Positions 42,811 through 51,050 are shown, counted from the first letter of the stretch. The stretch is DNA of 64,000 nt from Streptomyces sp. sk2.1 (GCF_008120935.1 NZ_RDBO01000077.1:150020-214019); one strand, 5' to 3'. Program-made: numbers and translations. The notes: a model not told the origin generated them from the letters alone.

Positions 42811-43665
42811 TCACTTGACGCTGCCGGCGGTCAGTCCGGCCTTCCAGTGCCGCTGCAACGAGACGAAGGCGACGATCAGCGGGATGACGGCGAGGAGGGA
42901 ACCGGTGACGACGAGCGGGTAGAAGCTCGGCTCGCCGTGGGTGTTGGTGTTCCAGGAGTACAGACCGAGGCTCAGCGGGAAGAGCTTGCGGTCCGAGAGC
43001 ATCACGAGGGGGAGGAAGAAGTTGTTCCAGATCGCGGTGAACTGGAAGAGGAAGACGGTCACGAAGCCGGGCATGACCATGCGCAGCCCGATGGACCAGA
43101 AGACCCGCAGTTCGCCGGCCCCGTCGATACGGGCGGCCTCCAGCGCCTCGTTCGGGATGTAGCCGGTGCTGAACACCCGGGCGAGGTACACGCCGAACGG
43201 GTTGACCAGTACCGGGATCAGCACGGACCAGTAGGTGTTGACCAGGCCGGTCTTGGAGGCCAGGAGGTACATCGGCAGGGCCAGTGCCGTGGTGGGCACG
43301 AGCACGCCCATCAGCACGAGGCCGAACAGCTTCTCCTTGCCCCGGAACTCGTACTTGTCGAAGGCGTACCCCGCGGCGACGCAGATCAGCGAGCAGACGA
43401 GGGCGCCGACGCCCGCGTACAGCAGGCTGTTGAGGTACCAGCGGAAGTAGATGCCGTCGCCGTAGGAGGCCAGGTTCGACAGGTTCTCGCCGAGGTTGAA
43501 GCCCTTGAAGGAGAAGGCGTTGCCCGCGAGCAGGTCACCGGTGTCCTTGGTGGCGGCGGTGACCAGCCAGACGAGGGGGAAGAGCATGTAGACGACGGCG
43601 AGCAGGAGGAAACCGTTGACGGCGGTCTTCGACATCCACCGGCTGCGGGAAGCGGGGGAGTTCAT
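42811..43665 (-). CDS. ABC sugar transporter permease (MalG-type)
   Basis: This 284-residue inner-membrane permease has six predicted membrane segments, beginning AVNGFLLLAVVYMLFPLVWL. The EAA loop that contacts the ATPase reads EALEAARIDGAGELRVFWSI, as in carbohydrate (CUT1) importers. Its ATG overlaps the stop of the upstream permease by 4 bp. No ATPase is encoded in the cluster, so a shared MsiK-type ATPase is likely, as is common in Streptomyces. Confidence 0.95.
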   Translation of the reverse strand: MNSPASRSRWMSKTAVNGFLLLAVVYMLFPLVWLVTAATKDTGDLLAGNAFSFKGFNLGENLSNLASYGDGIYFRWYLNSLLYAGVGALVCSLICVAAGYAFDKYEFRGKEKLFGLVLMGVLVPTTALALPMYLLASKTGLVNTYWSVLIPVLVNPFGVYLARVFSTGYIPNEALEAARIDGAGELRVFWSIGLRMVMPGFVTVFLFQFTAIWNNFFLPLVMLSDRKLFPLSLGLYSWNTNTHGEPSFYPLVVTGSLLAVIPLIVAFVSLQRHWKAGLTAGSVK

Positions 43666-44555
43666 GCTTTCTTGCCCTTCCGGCCGGTGAAGCGGGTGAC
43701 GACGAAGGACAGCAGCGCGGCCATGAGCGCCAGCAGGATGGAGGCGGCCGCGGCGAGACCGTAGTCGTTGCGTTCGAAGGCCGCGGTGTACGCGTACATG
43801 TTCGGCGTCCAGGTGGAGGTGACGGCGGAGCCGGTCCCCTTGTTGAGGATCAGCGGCTCGGTGAACAGCTGGAGCGAGCCGATGACCGTGAACAGCGCGA
43901 CCATCACGACGGAGGCGCGGATCAGCGGGACCTTGATGCTCAGCGCGGTGCGCCAGGCGCCGGCCCCGTCGACCGTGGCCGCTTCGAGCACGGAGCGGTC
44001 GATGGCCTGCAGCGCGGCGTAGAAGATCACCATGTTGTAGCCGAGCCACTCCCACAGGGCGATGTTCACGACGGAGGGGAGCGCGCCCTCGGGCGAGAAG
44101 AAGTCGAAGCCGATCCCGCCGGACTCCATGGCGCTGACCACCGGGCTGAGCTGCGGCGTGTAGAGGTACACCCAGATCAGCGCGGCGATGATGCCGGGCA
44201 CTGCGTGCGGCAGGAAGAGCGCGAGCTGGAAGAACCGGCGGGCGCGGGCCAGCGCGGAGTCCAGCAGCAGGGCGAGGGCGAGGGCGCCGACGAGCAGCAG
44301 CGGAATGTAGAACAGGCAGTATCCGAGGAGTACGCCGAAGCCCTCGCGGAACGCCCGGTCGCCCAGGGCCGCCGTGTAGTTGTCGAGTCCGCTGAAGACG
44401 GTCTCGGTGCCGCCGAAGCCCAGGCCGGACTGTTTCTCGGTGAACAGGCTGAGCCAGACCGCGTAACCGATCGGCAGCACCATGGCCACGGTGAACAGTA
44501 CGAAGAAGGGCCCCAGCAGGATGGCGGCGGCTCTGGTCGTCCGGGCGCGCTTCAT
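43662..44555 (-). CDS. ABC sugar transporter permease (MalF-type)
   Basis: This 297-residue permease partners with the MalG-type protein. It has six membrane segments starting AAAILLGPFFVLFTVAMVLP and an EAA loop SVLEAATVDGAGAWRTALSI. The start codon shares one base with the stop of the binding-protein gene, and the end overlaps the next permease, so all three are translationally coupled. Confidence 0.95.
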   Translation of the reverse strand: MKRARTTRAAAILLGPFFVLFTVAMVLPIGYAVWLSLFTEKQSGLGFGGTETVFSGLDNYTAALGDRAFREGFGVLLGYCLFYIPLLLVGALALALLLDSALARARRFFQLALFLPHAVPGIIAALIWVYLYTPQLSPVVSAMESGGIGFDFFSPEGALPSVVNIALWEWLGYNMVIFYAALQAIDRSVLEAATVDGAGAWRTALSIKVPLIRASVVMVALFTVIGSLQLFTEPLILNKGTGSAVTSTWTPNMYAYTAAFERNDYGLAAAASILLALMAALLSFVVTRFTGRKGKKA

Positions 44556-45880
44556 CAGCCTGCGTCCTCGACCTTCAGACCGCGCTTCTTCAGCTCGGCG
44601 ACCGTGGCGTCGTGCCCGGCCTTCACGGCGTCCTTGATGGTGGTGCCACCGCTGGCGACCTTGCCGAACTGGTCCTTCATGGTGGTGTTCGTCGTGCCGG
44701 TGGTCGGGCCCCAGTTCCAGTTCTGGCCGATCGACGCCGCGGCGCCCTCGAAGACCTGGTAGATGTCCTGGCCGCCGTAGAAGCCGGCGTCGAAGGACTT
44801 CTTGGCCGCCGGGCGCAGCGCCGCCGCGGCCGGGAAGGCGCTCGACGTGCCGGACTCGATGCGGGCCTTGATGCCTTCCTCGGTGGTCGACATCCAGGTG
44901 GCGAACTCGACCGCGGCCTTCGCCTTCTCGCTGGTCCTGGTCACCGCGAAGGTGGAGCCGCCGAGCATGCCGCTGGCGGCCTCGCCGTCCCAGCTGGGCA
45001 TCGGGGCGACGGCCCACTTGCCGCTCTGCTCGGGCAGCGTGCCCTTGAGGACGCCCGCGCCCCAGGCGGCGCCGAGGTAGCCGACGGTGCCGCCGTTCTT
45101 GAGGGAGTTGGTCCACTCGGGGCTGAACGAGGCGTTGGCGCGGATCAGGTCGTCGTCGAGCAGACCCTGCCAGTAGTCGGCGACCTTGTTGGTGGCCGCG
45201 TCCGCGGTGCTGACCTTCCAGGTGTCGCCCTCGGGCTTGTACCACTGGGCGCCGGCCTGCCAGGCCATCGCCTGGAACGTGGTCGGGTCGTCGGGGAAGA
45301 AGGTGCCGATGCGGGCCTTCTTGTCGGCCTTCTTGATCTTCTCCGCGGCCTTGCGGAACTCGTCCCAGGTCTTGGGGACCTCGACGCCGTACTTCTCGAA
45401 CAGGTCCTTGCGGTAGTAGAAGGACTGCGGCGAGGCGTCGAACGGGACGGCCCAGTTCTTCCCGCCGAGGGTCGTCAGCTCGACCGCCTGCGGCAGCAGC
45501 TTCTTCCTGATGTCCTCGGTGAAGTACTCGCCGATGTCCTGGAGGGCGCCCTGGCTGACGTACTCCGGGAGCTGCGGGTACTCGATGGAGACCAGGTCGG
45601 GGGCGTTGCCCGCCTTCACCGCGTTGGAGATCTTGGCGTAGCCGCCCGCGTTGCCGGACGGGATCTCCTCGTACACCACCTTGATGTTCTTGTGGGAGGC
45701 GTTGAAAGCGTCGACGACCTCCTTGGAGCCCTTGGCCCAGCCCCAGAAGGTGATGCTGACGGGCTTGCCGTCGCTCCCGGTGGAGGAATCGTCGCCGCTG
45801 CCGCCACAGGCCGTGAGAACGGCGAGTGCGGTGACGGCGCCGACGACGGCGATGGACGTTCTGCTCGAACTGCGGCTCAC
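44555..45880 (-). CDS. ABC transporter sugar-binding lipoprotein
   Basis: This 441-residue extracellular solute-binding protein (SBP family 1) has a lipoprotein signal ending LAVLTACGGSG (lipid-modified Cys25). It contains typical SBP elements ITFWGWAKGSKEVVDAFN, NAPDLVSIEYPQLPEYVSQG and GGSTFAVTRTSEKAKAAVEF. It captures a carbohydrate for the MalF/MalG-type permeases. The GTG at 45880 follows CAGGAG at 7 bp. Upstream are a good promoter and a copy of the TTCGATCAAT motif shared with the neighbouring regulator/beta-helix promoter. The substrate cannot be told from sequence. Confidence 0.95.
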   Translation of the reverse strand: MSRSSSRTSIAVVGAVTALAVLTACGGSGDDSSTGSDGKPVSITFWGWAKGSKEVVDAFNASHKNIKVVYEEIPSGNAGGYAKISNAVKAGNAPDLVSIEYPQLPEYVSQGALQDIGEYFTEDIRKKLLPQAVELTTLGGKNWAVPFDASPQSFYYRKDLFEKYGVEVPKTWDEFRKAAEKIKKADKKARIGTFFPDDPTTFQAMAWQAGAQWYKPEGDTWKVSTADAATNKVADYWQGLLDDDLIRANASFSPEWTNSLKNGGTVGYLGAAWGAGVLKGTLPEQSGKWAVAPMPSWDGEAASGMLGGSTFAVTRTSEKAKAAVEFATWMSTTEEGIKARIESGTSSAFPAAAALRPAAKKSFDAGFYGGQDIYQVFEGAAASIGQNWNWGPTTGTTNTTMKDQFGKVASGGTTIKDAVKAGHDATVAELKKRGLKVEDAG

Positions 45881-45922
45881 AGCGAGACTCCTGAACAGGC
45901 GACGACATTGGCGTTGGCCGTG

Positions 45923-45951
45923 ATCCTTGGACCAGCCGTGACCGAAGTCAA
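45923..45951 (-). promoter_or_regulatory. Promoter of the sugar importer operon
   Basis: On the minus strand TTGACT (45951-45946) and AAGGAT (45928-45923) are 17 bp apart, a near-ideal vegetative promoter. It lies about 45 bp before the GTG of the binding-protein gene. Confidence 0.7.
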
Positions 45952-45964
45952 GAGCGAAAGAGCG

Positions 45965-45974
45965 ATTGATCGAA
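45965..45974. promoter_or_regulatory. Candidate operator (ATTGATCGAA) upstream of the importer
   Basis: ATTGATCGAA lies 13 bp upstream of the importer -35. Its exact reverse complement is found in the promoter of the beta-helix gene (47446-47455), with two further TGATCGAA-type sites there. The DeoR/LacI-type regulator encoded between them is the obvious candidate to bind. Confidence 0.6.
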
Positions 45975-46059
45975 AAAAGATCAGATAAGTTACGTACGGA
46001 GGCGAGTGGGACACGCTGCGGAACGGGTGCGCGGGGCACGGGCGCGCGGGCACGGGGGG

Positions 46060-46361
46060 CGCCCAAGCGCGAGGTCGGCCGCCACGCGACGGAACTGCTG
46101 GTCGAGCGGCTGGGCCAGGGCTCGGGCGCGCCCCGGCGGCATCTGACCCTGCTGCCGCAGCTGCGCGTCCGGCGCCACGCCGGTGCCCGCGCCCGGACAC
46201 ATGCCCGGGCGCGGACACCGGCGGCTACCGGGGTGCCCCGCAGGAGTCCCGGACGCGCAGCTGCGGCAGCAGGGTCAGATGCCGCCGGGGCGCGCCCGAG
46301 CCCTGGCCCAGCCGCTCGACCAGCAGTTCCGTCGCGTGGCGGCCGACCTCGCGCTTGGGCG
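46060..46361. repeat. Perfect 113-bp inverted repeat with 76-bp spacer
   Basis: The left arm (46060-46172) is the exact reverse complement of the right arm (46249-46361). The right arm is mostly the 3' end of the minus-strand regulator gene; the left arm is an inverted extra copy in the gap before the importer operon. The spacer contains a further imperfect hairpin. Read-through RNA would fold into a duplex of more than 110 bp. Confidence 0.95.
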
Positions 46362-47319
46362 GCGCCACCGCCGTGAGCGGGGTGTCCGCGAGCGCCGCCA
46401 CCTCGTCGTCGTAGGCGATCAGCGCCAGGTCCTCCGGCACCCGCACGCCCAGCTCGGCCAGGCGCTGCACCACCTGGATCGCGTCCACGTCGTTGTGGAT
46501 CAGCGCCGCCGTGGCCACTCCCGAGCGCACCGCCTCGCGCAGCGCCCGCACGGCCTCCTCGAAGGCCTCCGGGGCGAGTTCGGCCGGTACGGAGTCGATC
46601 ACGTCCTGCGGCGCGCGCAGCCCGAGCACGGCGAGGGCCTCCTCGTACCCGGACCGCACCGCGACGGCGGTCGGGGAGTCGGCGCGGGCCATCAGCAGCG
46701 GCGCCCCGTGCCCGAGGCCCACCAGGTGGCGCACCGCGAGCAGGACGCCGTGCGCGTGGTCCGAGCAGACCCGGTCCAGGCCGTCCAGCGGGGAACCGGG
46801 AGCGGGGCGCCGCTCCAGCAGGACGGTCGGCACGGGCAGTGAGGCGATCCAGTCGCCGAACGCGGCGGGGTCGCCCGGGTGCTGCCACCCGGGCGCGACC
46901 AGCAGTCCCTCGGCGCCTGCCGAGAGCAGGCCCTCCGTGCGGGCGTGGTCCTCCTGCGGCCGGTAGTCGGAGATCCTCAGCACGAGCCGGGCCCCGGCCC
47001 TGGCCGCGGCCTCGTGGGCACCGCGGATGACCTCGGCGAAGTAGTAGGTGGACGAGGGCGCGAGCATGCCGATGACCGGGCCGCCGCCGCCCGCGCCGCC
47101 CGGTCCGGAGGCGGCGGAGGCGGGCTCGGCGTCCCGCGGCCAGGACACCGAGCCGTGCACCCGGTCGAGCAGGCCGCGGCCGGCCAGCTCCTCCACGTCC
47201 CGGCGGGCGGTGACGGGCGAGACCCCCAGCTGCGAGGCCAGGTCCGAGACCCGGGCCGAACCCCGTTCCCGTACCAGTCCGAGCAGGCGGTCATGACGTT
47301 CAGCAGCACTTTCGCGCAC
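46225..47319 (-). CDS. Transcriptional regulator with DeoR-type HTH and LacI-type sensor domain
   Basis: This 364-residue protein starts with a DeoR-like winged helix-turn-helix (RHDRLLGLVRERGSARVSDL and ASQLGVSPVTARRDVEELAG, about 8-55). A periplasmic-binding-protein-like sugar-sensing domain follows (GPVIGMLAPSSTYYFAEVIR onward, ending with AYDDEVAALADTPLTAV and PKREVGRHATELLVERL). This hybrid architecture is frequent in Streptomyces sugar regulation. The gene lies between the importer operon and the divergent beta-helix gene, and TGATCGAA-type sites occur at both promoters. Its last roughly 100 bp are duplicated in inverted orientation just downstream. The start is GTG 47319. Confidence 0.9.
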   Translation of the reverse strand: MRESAAERHDRLLGLVRERGSARVSDLASQLGVSPVTARRDVEELAGRGLLDRVHGSVSWPRDAEPASAASGPGGAGGGGPVIGMLAPSSTYYFAEVIRGAHEAAARAGARLVLRISDYRPQEDHARTEGLLSAGAEGLLVAPGWQHPGDPAAFGDWIASLPVPTVLLERRPAPGSPLDGLDRVCSDHAHGVLLAVRHLVGLGHGAPLLMARADSPTAVAVRSGYEEALAVLGLRAPQDVIDSVPAELAPEAFEEAVRALREAVRSGVATAALIHNDVDAIQVVQRLAELGVRVPEDLALIAYDDEVAALADTPLTAVAPPKREVGRHATELLVERLGQGSGAPRRHLTLLPQLRVRDSCGAPR

Positions 47320-47398
47320 GGCAGCAGTCCCCTCGCAGTGTGTGGCCCGGCCCCTGGTCCGGCCGGTGCCGGGGCCGTAGTCCGACCCTAGACCAACG

Positions 47399-47424
47399 TG
47401 ATCGAACGATGGGAGTTTCGATCA
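47399..47424. promoter_or_regulatory. Inverted-repeat operator TGATCGAA-N10-TTCGATCA
   Basis: A perfect 8-bp inverted repeat (47399-47406 and 47417-47424) lies between the divergent regulator gene and the beta-helix gene. With the site at 47446-47453 it gives three copies of the half-site in 55 bp. Confidence 0.65.
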
Positions 47425-47439
47425 TTCAAACGCGATCCA

Positions 47440-47468
47440 TTGACGTTCGATCAATCCGAGTCCAGGAT
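47440..47468 (+). promoter_or_regulatory. Promoter of the beta-helix gene with operator in the spacer
   Basis: TTGACG (47440-47445) and CAGGAT (47463-47468) are 17 bp apart. The regulator half-site TTCGATCA (47446-47453) directly abuts the -35, a position expected to cause repression. Confidence 0.6.
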
Positions 47469-47522
47469 TCCGGCGGTGCGGACTCGTCCCGTCCCGAACC
47501 CGACTGTTTGTACGGAGGAATT

Positions 47523-49052
47523 GTGAGACATCGCGTCACCGCAACGGCGCTCGCGGCGCTTACGGTCGCCGGCGGTCTGACCGTCGTGGGTCAGACCGCC
47601 GCGCAGGCGGCGCCCACCGGCCGTACCTTCCACGTCGACTGCGCCGCCGACCAGGCGGGCGCCACCGGCAGCAGACAGCACCCCTGGACCTCGCTCGCCG
47701 AGGCCAACGCGCAGACCTACGGGCCGGGCGACCGGCTGCTCTTCAAGCGCGGCACCACCTGCACCGGCACCCTCGCCCCCGAGGGCACCGGTTCCGCCCG
47801 CGCGCCGTTCACCATCGCCGACTACGGCGGGGGCCCGGCGCGGGCCAAGCTCGACGGGGCGGGCGCCCACGACGTCGTCCTGCTCGCCGACATGCAGTAC
47901 GTGCACCTCAAGGCCCTGGAGATCGTCAACGCCGCCGACCCCGGCAGCGAGCGCAACGGGGTCCGGCTGCGCCTCACCGACTACGGTGTCGCCCGCGGCT
48001 TCGACATCTCCGGCCTCTACATCCACGACGTGCGCGGCGGTGATCACAAGACGATCTCCGGCTCCAGCGCGATCCACATCGCGGTCGAGGGCAGGACGAA
48101 GGCCAGCTGGTACGACGGCCTGAACATCGCGCACAACCGCATCGAGGACGTCGACCGCGAGGGCATCTACTTCAAGTCGACCTTCTCCAAGCGCGACCTG
48201 GTCGGCCAGCAGCAGGACCCGAACGTCTACCCGGGGGAGTGGACGCCCAGCACCCGGGTCCGCATCCACCACAACACGCTCAAGTCCCTGGCCGGCGACG
48301 GGATGAAGCTCGACACCACCAGCGGCGCCCGGGTCGACCACAACCGGGTGGACGGCTTCCAGCTCCGCTCGCCCTCCGCCAACGCGGGCATCTGGACCTT
48401 CAACACCGACGACACGACCGTCGAGTACAACGAGGTCTCGGGCGGCGGCAACACCCACGACGGGATGTCCTTCGACGCCGACGGCGCCTCGCAGAACACC
48501 GTCTTCCAGTACAACTACAGCCACGACAACAAGGGCGGCTTCCTGCTGATCTGCCCGTACAGCGGCGCCAAGACCATTGGCACGGTCGCCCGTTACAACG
48601 TCAGCCGCAACGACGGCGCCCGCCTCGTCCAGAACTGCTGGGGCCCGATCCTGGGCACCGAGATCTACAACAACACCTTCCACAACAAGGAGCAGATCCC
48701 CGGCTACCTCGTCCAGGACGACGCCGGCAGCCCCGCCACCACCCAGCACGAACTGTCCATCCGCAACAACGTCTTCGTGAGCGAGGGCACCGGCGGCTAC
48801 GCCTTCAAGAACCCGACCCCCGGGCTCTCCTTCGACCACAACGCCTTCTACGGCATCGACATGACCCGCCCCGACCCCGGCGGCATCACGGCCGACCCGA
48901 AGCTCCTGGACGACTTCCGGCTCGGTGCGGGTTCGCCCGCCCTCGCCGCCGGAGCCGTCATCGAGAACAACGGCGGCAAGGACTACTTCGGCAACAGGCT
49001 GAAGCCCGGCGCCCCCAACATCGGCGCCTACTCGGGTCCCGGCGTGGAGTGA
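47523..49052 (+). CDS. Secreted right-handed parallel beta-helix protein
   Basis: This 509-residue exported protein has a Sec signal peptide (TALAALTVAGGLTVVGQTAAQA, cleavage probably after QAA, about residue 30). Its long beta-helix domain shows repeated Asn-rich turns (LNIAHNRIED, VRIHHNTLKS, ARVDHNRVDGF, TVEYNEVSGGG, TVFQYNYSHDN, LSIRNNVFV). The fold is shared by polysaccharide lyases, pectinases and surface-binding proteins; the substrate and catalysis are not known. CGGAGGA precedes the GTG. Divergence from the regulator and shared operator motifs link it to the importer operon, suggesting extracellular breakdown of the imported glycan. Confidence 0.88.
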   Translation: MRHRVTATALAALTVAGGLTVVGQTAAQAAPTGRTFHVDCAADQAGATGSRQHPWTSLAEANAQTYGPGDRLLFKRGTTCTGTLAPEGTGSARAPFTIADYGGGPARAKLDGAGAHDVVLLADMQYVHLKALEIVNAADPGSERNGVRLRLTDYGVARGFDISGLYIHDVRGGDHKTISGSSAIHIAVEGRTKASWYDGLNIAHNRIEDVDREGIYFKSTFSKRDLVGQQQDPNVYPGEWTPSTRVRIHHNTLKSLAGDGMKLDTTSGARVDHNRVDGFQLRSPSANAGIWTFNTDDTTVEYNEVSGGGNTHDGMSFDADGASQNTVFQYNYSHDNKGGFLLICPYSGAKTIGTVARYNVSRNDGARLVQNCWGPILGTEIYNNTFHNKEQIPGYLVQDDAGSPATTQHELSIRNNVFVSEGTGGYAFKNPTPGLSFDHNAFYGIDMTRPDPGGITADPKLLDDFRLGAGSPALAAGAVIENNGGKDYFGNRLKPGAPNIGAYSGPGVE

Positions 49053-49080
49053 CGGCCCGAAGGACGGCGGCCCGGTGGGT

Positions 49081-49290
49081 GAACGTTCACTGCGCGGCCG
49101 CTCGGTGGGTGAACACTCACGGAGCCGCCGTCCGGTGAGTGAACACTCGCTGTCCTGCGACCTGGTGGGTGAACACTCACTGCCCGGCAGCCCGGTGGGT
49201 GAACACCCGCTGAGCGGTCGCCCGGTGAGTGGGCGTTCGCCGGGCGGCGGCCCGGTGGGTGAAAACTCACGGAGCCGCCGCCCGCCCGGT
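49081..49290. repeat. Seven 30-bp degenerate tandem repeats
   Basis: Seven units of exactly 30 bp (starting 49081, 49111, 49141, 49171, 49201, 49231 and 49261) each carry a version of GAACACTCAC followed by a variable centre and CCGGTGGGT. The core GAGTG-AA-CACTC is itself an inverted repeat across unit borders. All lie between the beta-helix stop and the convergent SDR gene. They would encode 10-residue repeats in any frame, but no ribosome binding site or family match supports a gene. Confidence 0.88.
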
Positions 49291-49330
49291 AAGCAGCCGT
49301 TCGGTATCCGCCCGGCCGCCGGCCGAACTC

Positions 49331-50104
49331 TCACTGCGGACCGTACTTGCGGCCCGTCCTGGAGGTGACGCCCCCGAGCAGACCGCGCGGCGTCAGCTTC
49401 ACGACCCCCATCAGCGCCTTGTACCGCGGGTCCGGGATCGAGAGGGACCGGCCGCGCGCCAGGTCGGCCAGGGCCGCCGCCACCAGCTTGTCCGCGTCGA
49501 GCCACATCCAGCCCGGGATGTTGCCGGTCCCCATCCCGGCCCGCTGGTGGAACTCCGTCCGCACGAATCCCGGGCACAGCGCCATCAGCCGTACGCCCGA
49601 ACCGGCCAGGTCCTTCGCCGCGCCCTGGGTGAACTGCACGACCCACGCCTTGGACGCGCCGTACGTCCCGCGCGGCACGAACGCCGCCACCGAGGCCACG
49701 TTGACGACCCCGCCCCGCCCGCGCTCCCGCATCGCGGTCGCCGCCGCCGAGGTCAGCCGCAGCACCGCCTCGCAGTGCACCTTCAGCATCTTCAGCTCGT
49801 CGGCCATGGGCACGTCCAGGTACTGGCCCTTGTTGCCGAACCCGGCGTTGTTGACCAGCAGGTCGACCGGGTGGCGACGGTCCGTCAACCGTTCCTCGAC
49901 CGCGGCGATCCCCTCGTCCTCGGACAGATCGGCCCGCAGCACCTCGGCCTCGATGCCGTGCCGGTCGTGCAGTTCGGTCGCCTGCTCGCGCAGTCGTTCG
50001 GTGTCGCGCGCCACCAGCACCAGGTTGTGCCCGTCGGCCGCGAGCCGCCGCGCGAAGGCGGCGCCGATCCCCGCGGTCGCGCCCGTAATCAGTGCAGTCG
50101 TCAT
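49331..50104 (-). CDS. Short-chain dehydrogenase/reductase
   Basis: This 257-residue classical SDR has the cofactor motif TGATAGIGAAFARRLA (about 7-22), Arg after the second strand (VLVARD, suggesting NADPH), NNAGF, catalytic Ser in VVNVASVAAF and YxxxK as YGASK. The substrate is unknown; the sequence resembles actinobacterial SDRs often annotated as fatty-acid/ketoacyl reductases. Start ATG 50104 (MTTALITGATAG). Confidence 0.93.
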   Translation of the reverse strand: MTTALITGATAGIGAAFARRLAADGHNLVLVARDTERLREQATELHDRHGIEAEVLRADLSEDEGIAAVEERLTDRRHPVDLLVNNAGFGNKGQYLDVPMADELKMLKVHCEAVLRLTSAAATAMRERGRGGVVNVASVAAFVPRGTYGASKAWVVQFTQGAAKDLAGSGVRLMALCPGFVRTEFHQRAGMGTGNIPGWMWLDADKLVAAALADLARGRSLSIPDPRYKALMGVVKLTPRGLLGGVTSRTGRKYGPQ

Positions 50105-50220
50105 ACGCGGCACGTTAGTGCCCCGCGCGCACCCGGGTCCGACCCGCCCGCCACCCCTTCACCGCGGCAGGGCGCATGTCACGGAATCACGGGCACGGCC
50201 GCGGAGCTGGAGGTATGCGC

Positions 50221-50336
50221 GCGGAGTGCCGGATCCCGGACCGGCCCTGCGCCCGAGGGCCGCGTGCGCGCGCGGAGTGCCGGATCCCGGACCGGCCCGG
50301 CGTCCAAGGGCCGCGTGCGCGCGCGGAGTGCCGGGA
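50221..50336. repeat. 51-bp tandem repeat, two copies plus a partial third
   Basis: Units at 50221-50271 and 50272-50322 are almost identical (start GCGGAGTGCCGGATCCCGG), and a truncated third copy (50323-50336) runs up to the stop codon of the minus-strand MOSC gene. Unit length is 51 bp. It lies in the 232-bp gap between the SDR start and the MOSC stop. Confidence 0.88.
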
Positions 50337-51050
50337 TCAGTCGGTGCTCGTGGACGCCGGTGGCCGGTCGCCGTACTTCTCCACGCGGTCCCGCGCGGCG
50401 CGCAGCGACTCGGGGTGCAGCGCGTCCCCGGCCGCGAGCAGTTCCGGCAGCAGGTCCCGGCGGGTCGTCATGGCCAGGAACTCCAGCTTCACGGTGACGT
50501 CGTGGTCCGGCCGGTGCACGATCTCGATCGGGTCCCCGGCCCGGATCTCACCCGGCTCGATCACCCGCAGGTAGGCGCCCGGGGCCGCCGCCGCGGTGAA
50601 CCGCTTGACCCAGCGCTGCTCGCCGAGGTGACCGGCGAACGTCCGGCAGGGAATCCGGCCCGATGTCACCTCCAGCACCAGATCGGGGCCGATCCGCCAG
50701 CGTTCGCCGATCCTGGCGCCGCTCACGTCCACGCCGCCGGTCGTCAGGTTCTCGCCGAACACGCCGTTGGCCAGTGGACGCCCCAGCTCCCGCTCCCACG
50801 CGTCGAGCTCCTCGCGGGCGAAGGCGTACACCGCCTGGTCGGAGCCGCCGTGATGGCGCAGGTCGCACACCGCGTCCCCGGCCACGCCACTGCCGCCGGT
50901 CCCCTTCGGACCGGGGTCGGCGACCCGCACGGGGCCGTCGACGGGCCGCTTGTCGATGCCGGTCGTGCCACTGGGGGAGTCGGTGTGGGCGACGGCCTCC
51001 GGCCGTCCCGCGTTCACGCTCAGCAGCGTCATCGGTTCCATGGACGTCAT
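50337..51050 (-). CDS. MOSC domain-containing protein
   Basis: This 237-residue protein has the MOSC (molybdenum cofactor sulfurase C-terminal) fold. It shows VFGENLTTGGVDVSGARIGE, the conserved Cys in TSGRIPCRTFAGHLG that would carry sulfur or bind the cofactor, and a DLRHHGGSDQAVYAFAREEL segment, as in YiiM-type proteins. Its physiological substrate is unknown (some family members reduce N-hydroxylated compounds). It is divergent from a LysR-type regulator 80 bp away. The start is uncertain: ATG 51050, 51041 and 51086 are all in frame. Confidence 0.88.
   Translation of the reverse strand: MTSMEPMTLLSVNAGRPEAVAHTDSPSGTTGIDKRPVDGPVRVADPGPKGTGGSGVAGDAVCDLRHHGGSDQAVYAFAREELDAWERELGRPLANGVFGENLTTGGVDVSGARIGERWRIGPDLVLEVTSGRIPCRTFAGHLGEQRWVKRFTAAAAPGAYLRVIEPGEIRAGDPIEIVHRPDHDVTVKLEFLAMTTRRDLLPELLAAGDALHPESLRAARDRVEKYGDRPPASTSTD

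Noticed and set aside
45966..46376. Plus-strand open frame whose product resembles the C-terminus of the DeoR/LacI-type regulator.
   Set aside because: The similarity comes from the inverted 113-bp copy of the regulator gene 3' end. There is no ribosome binding site or complete domain, so it is treated as a repeat, not as a gene.
49081..49290. Possible CRISPR array.
   Set aside because: Units are contiguous and degenerate, with no conserved repeat separated by unique spacers of constant length, and no cas genes are present in the window.
49075..49368. Open frame encoding 10-residue repeats (VGEHSLxGRP-like) across the 30-bp repeat array.
   Set aside because: A 30-bp period keeps all frames open and gives peptide repeats automatically. 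There is no good start signal, and the sequence has drifted as non-coding DNA would.
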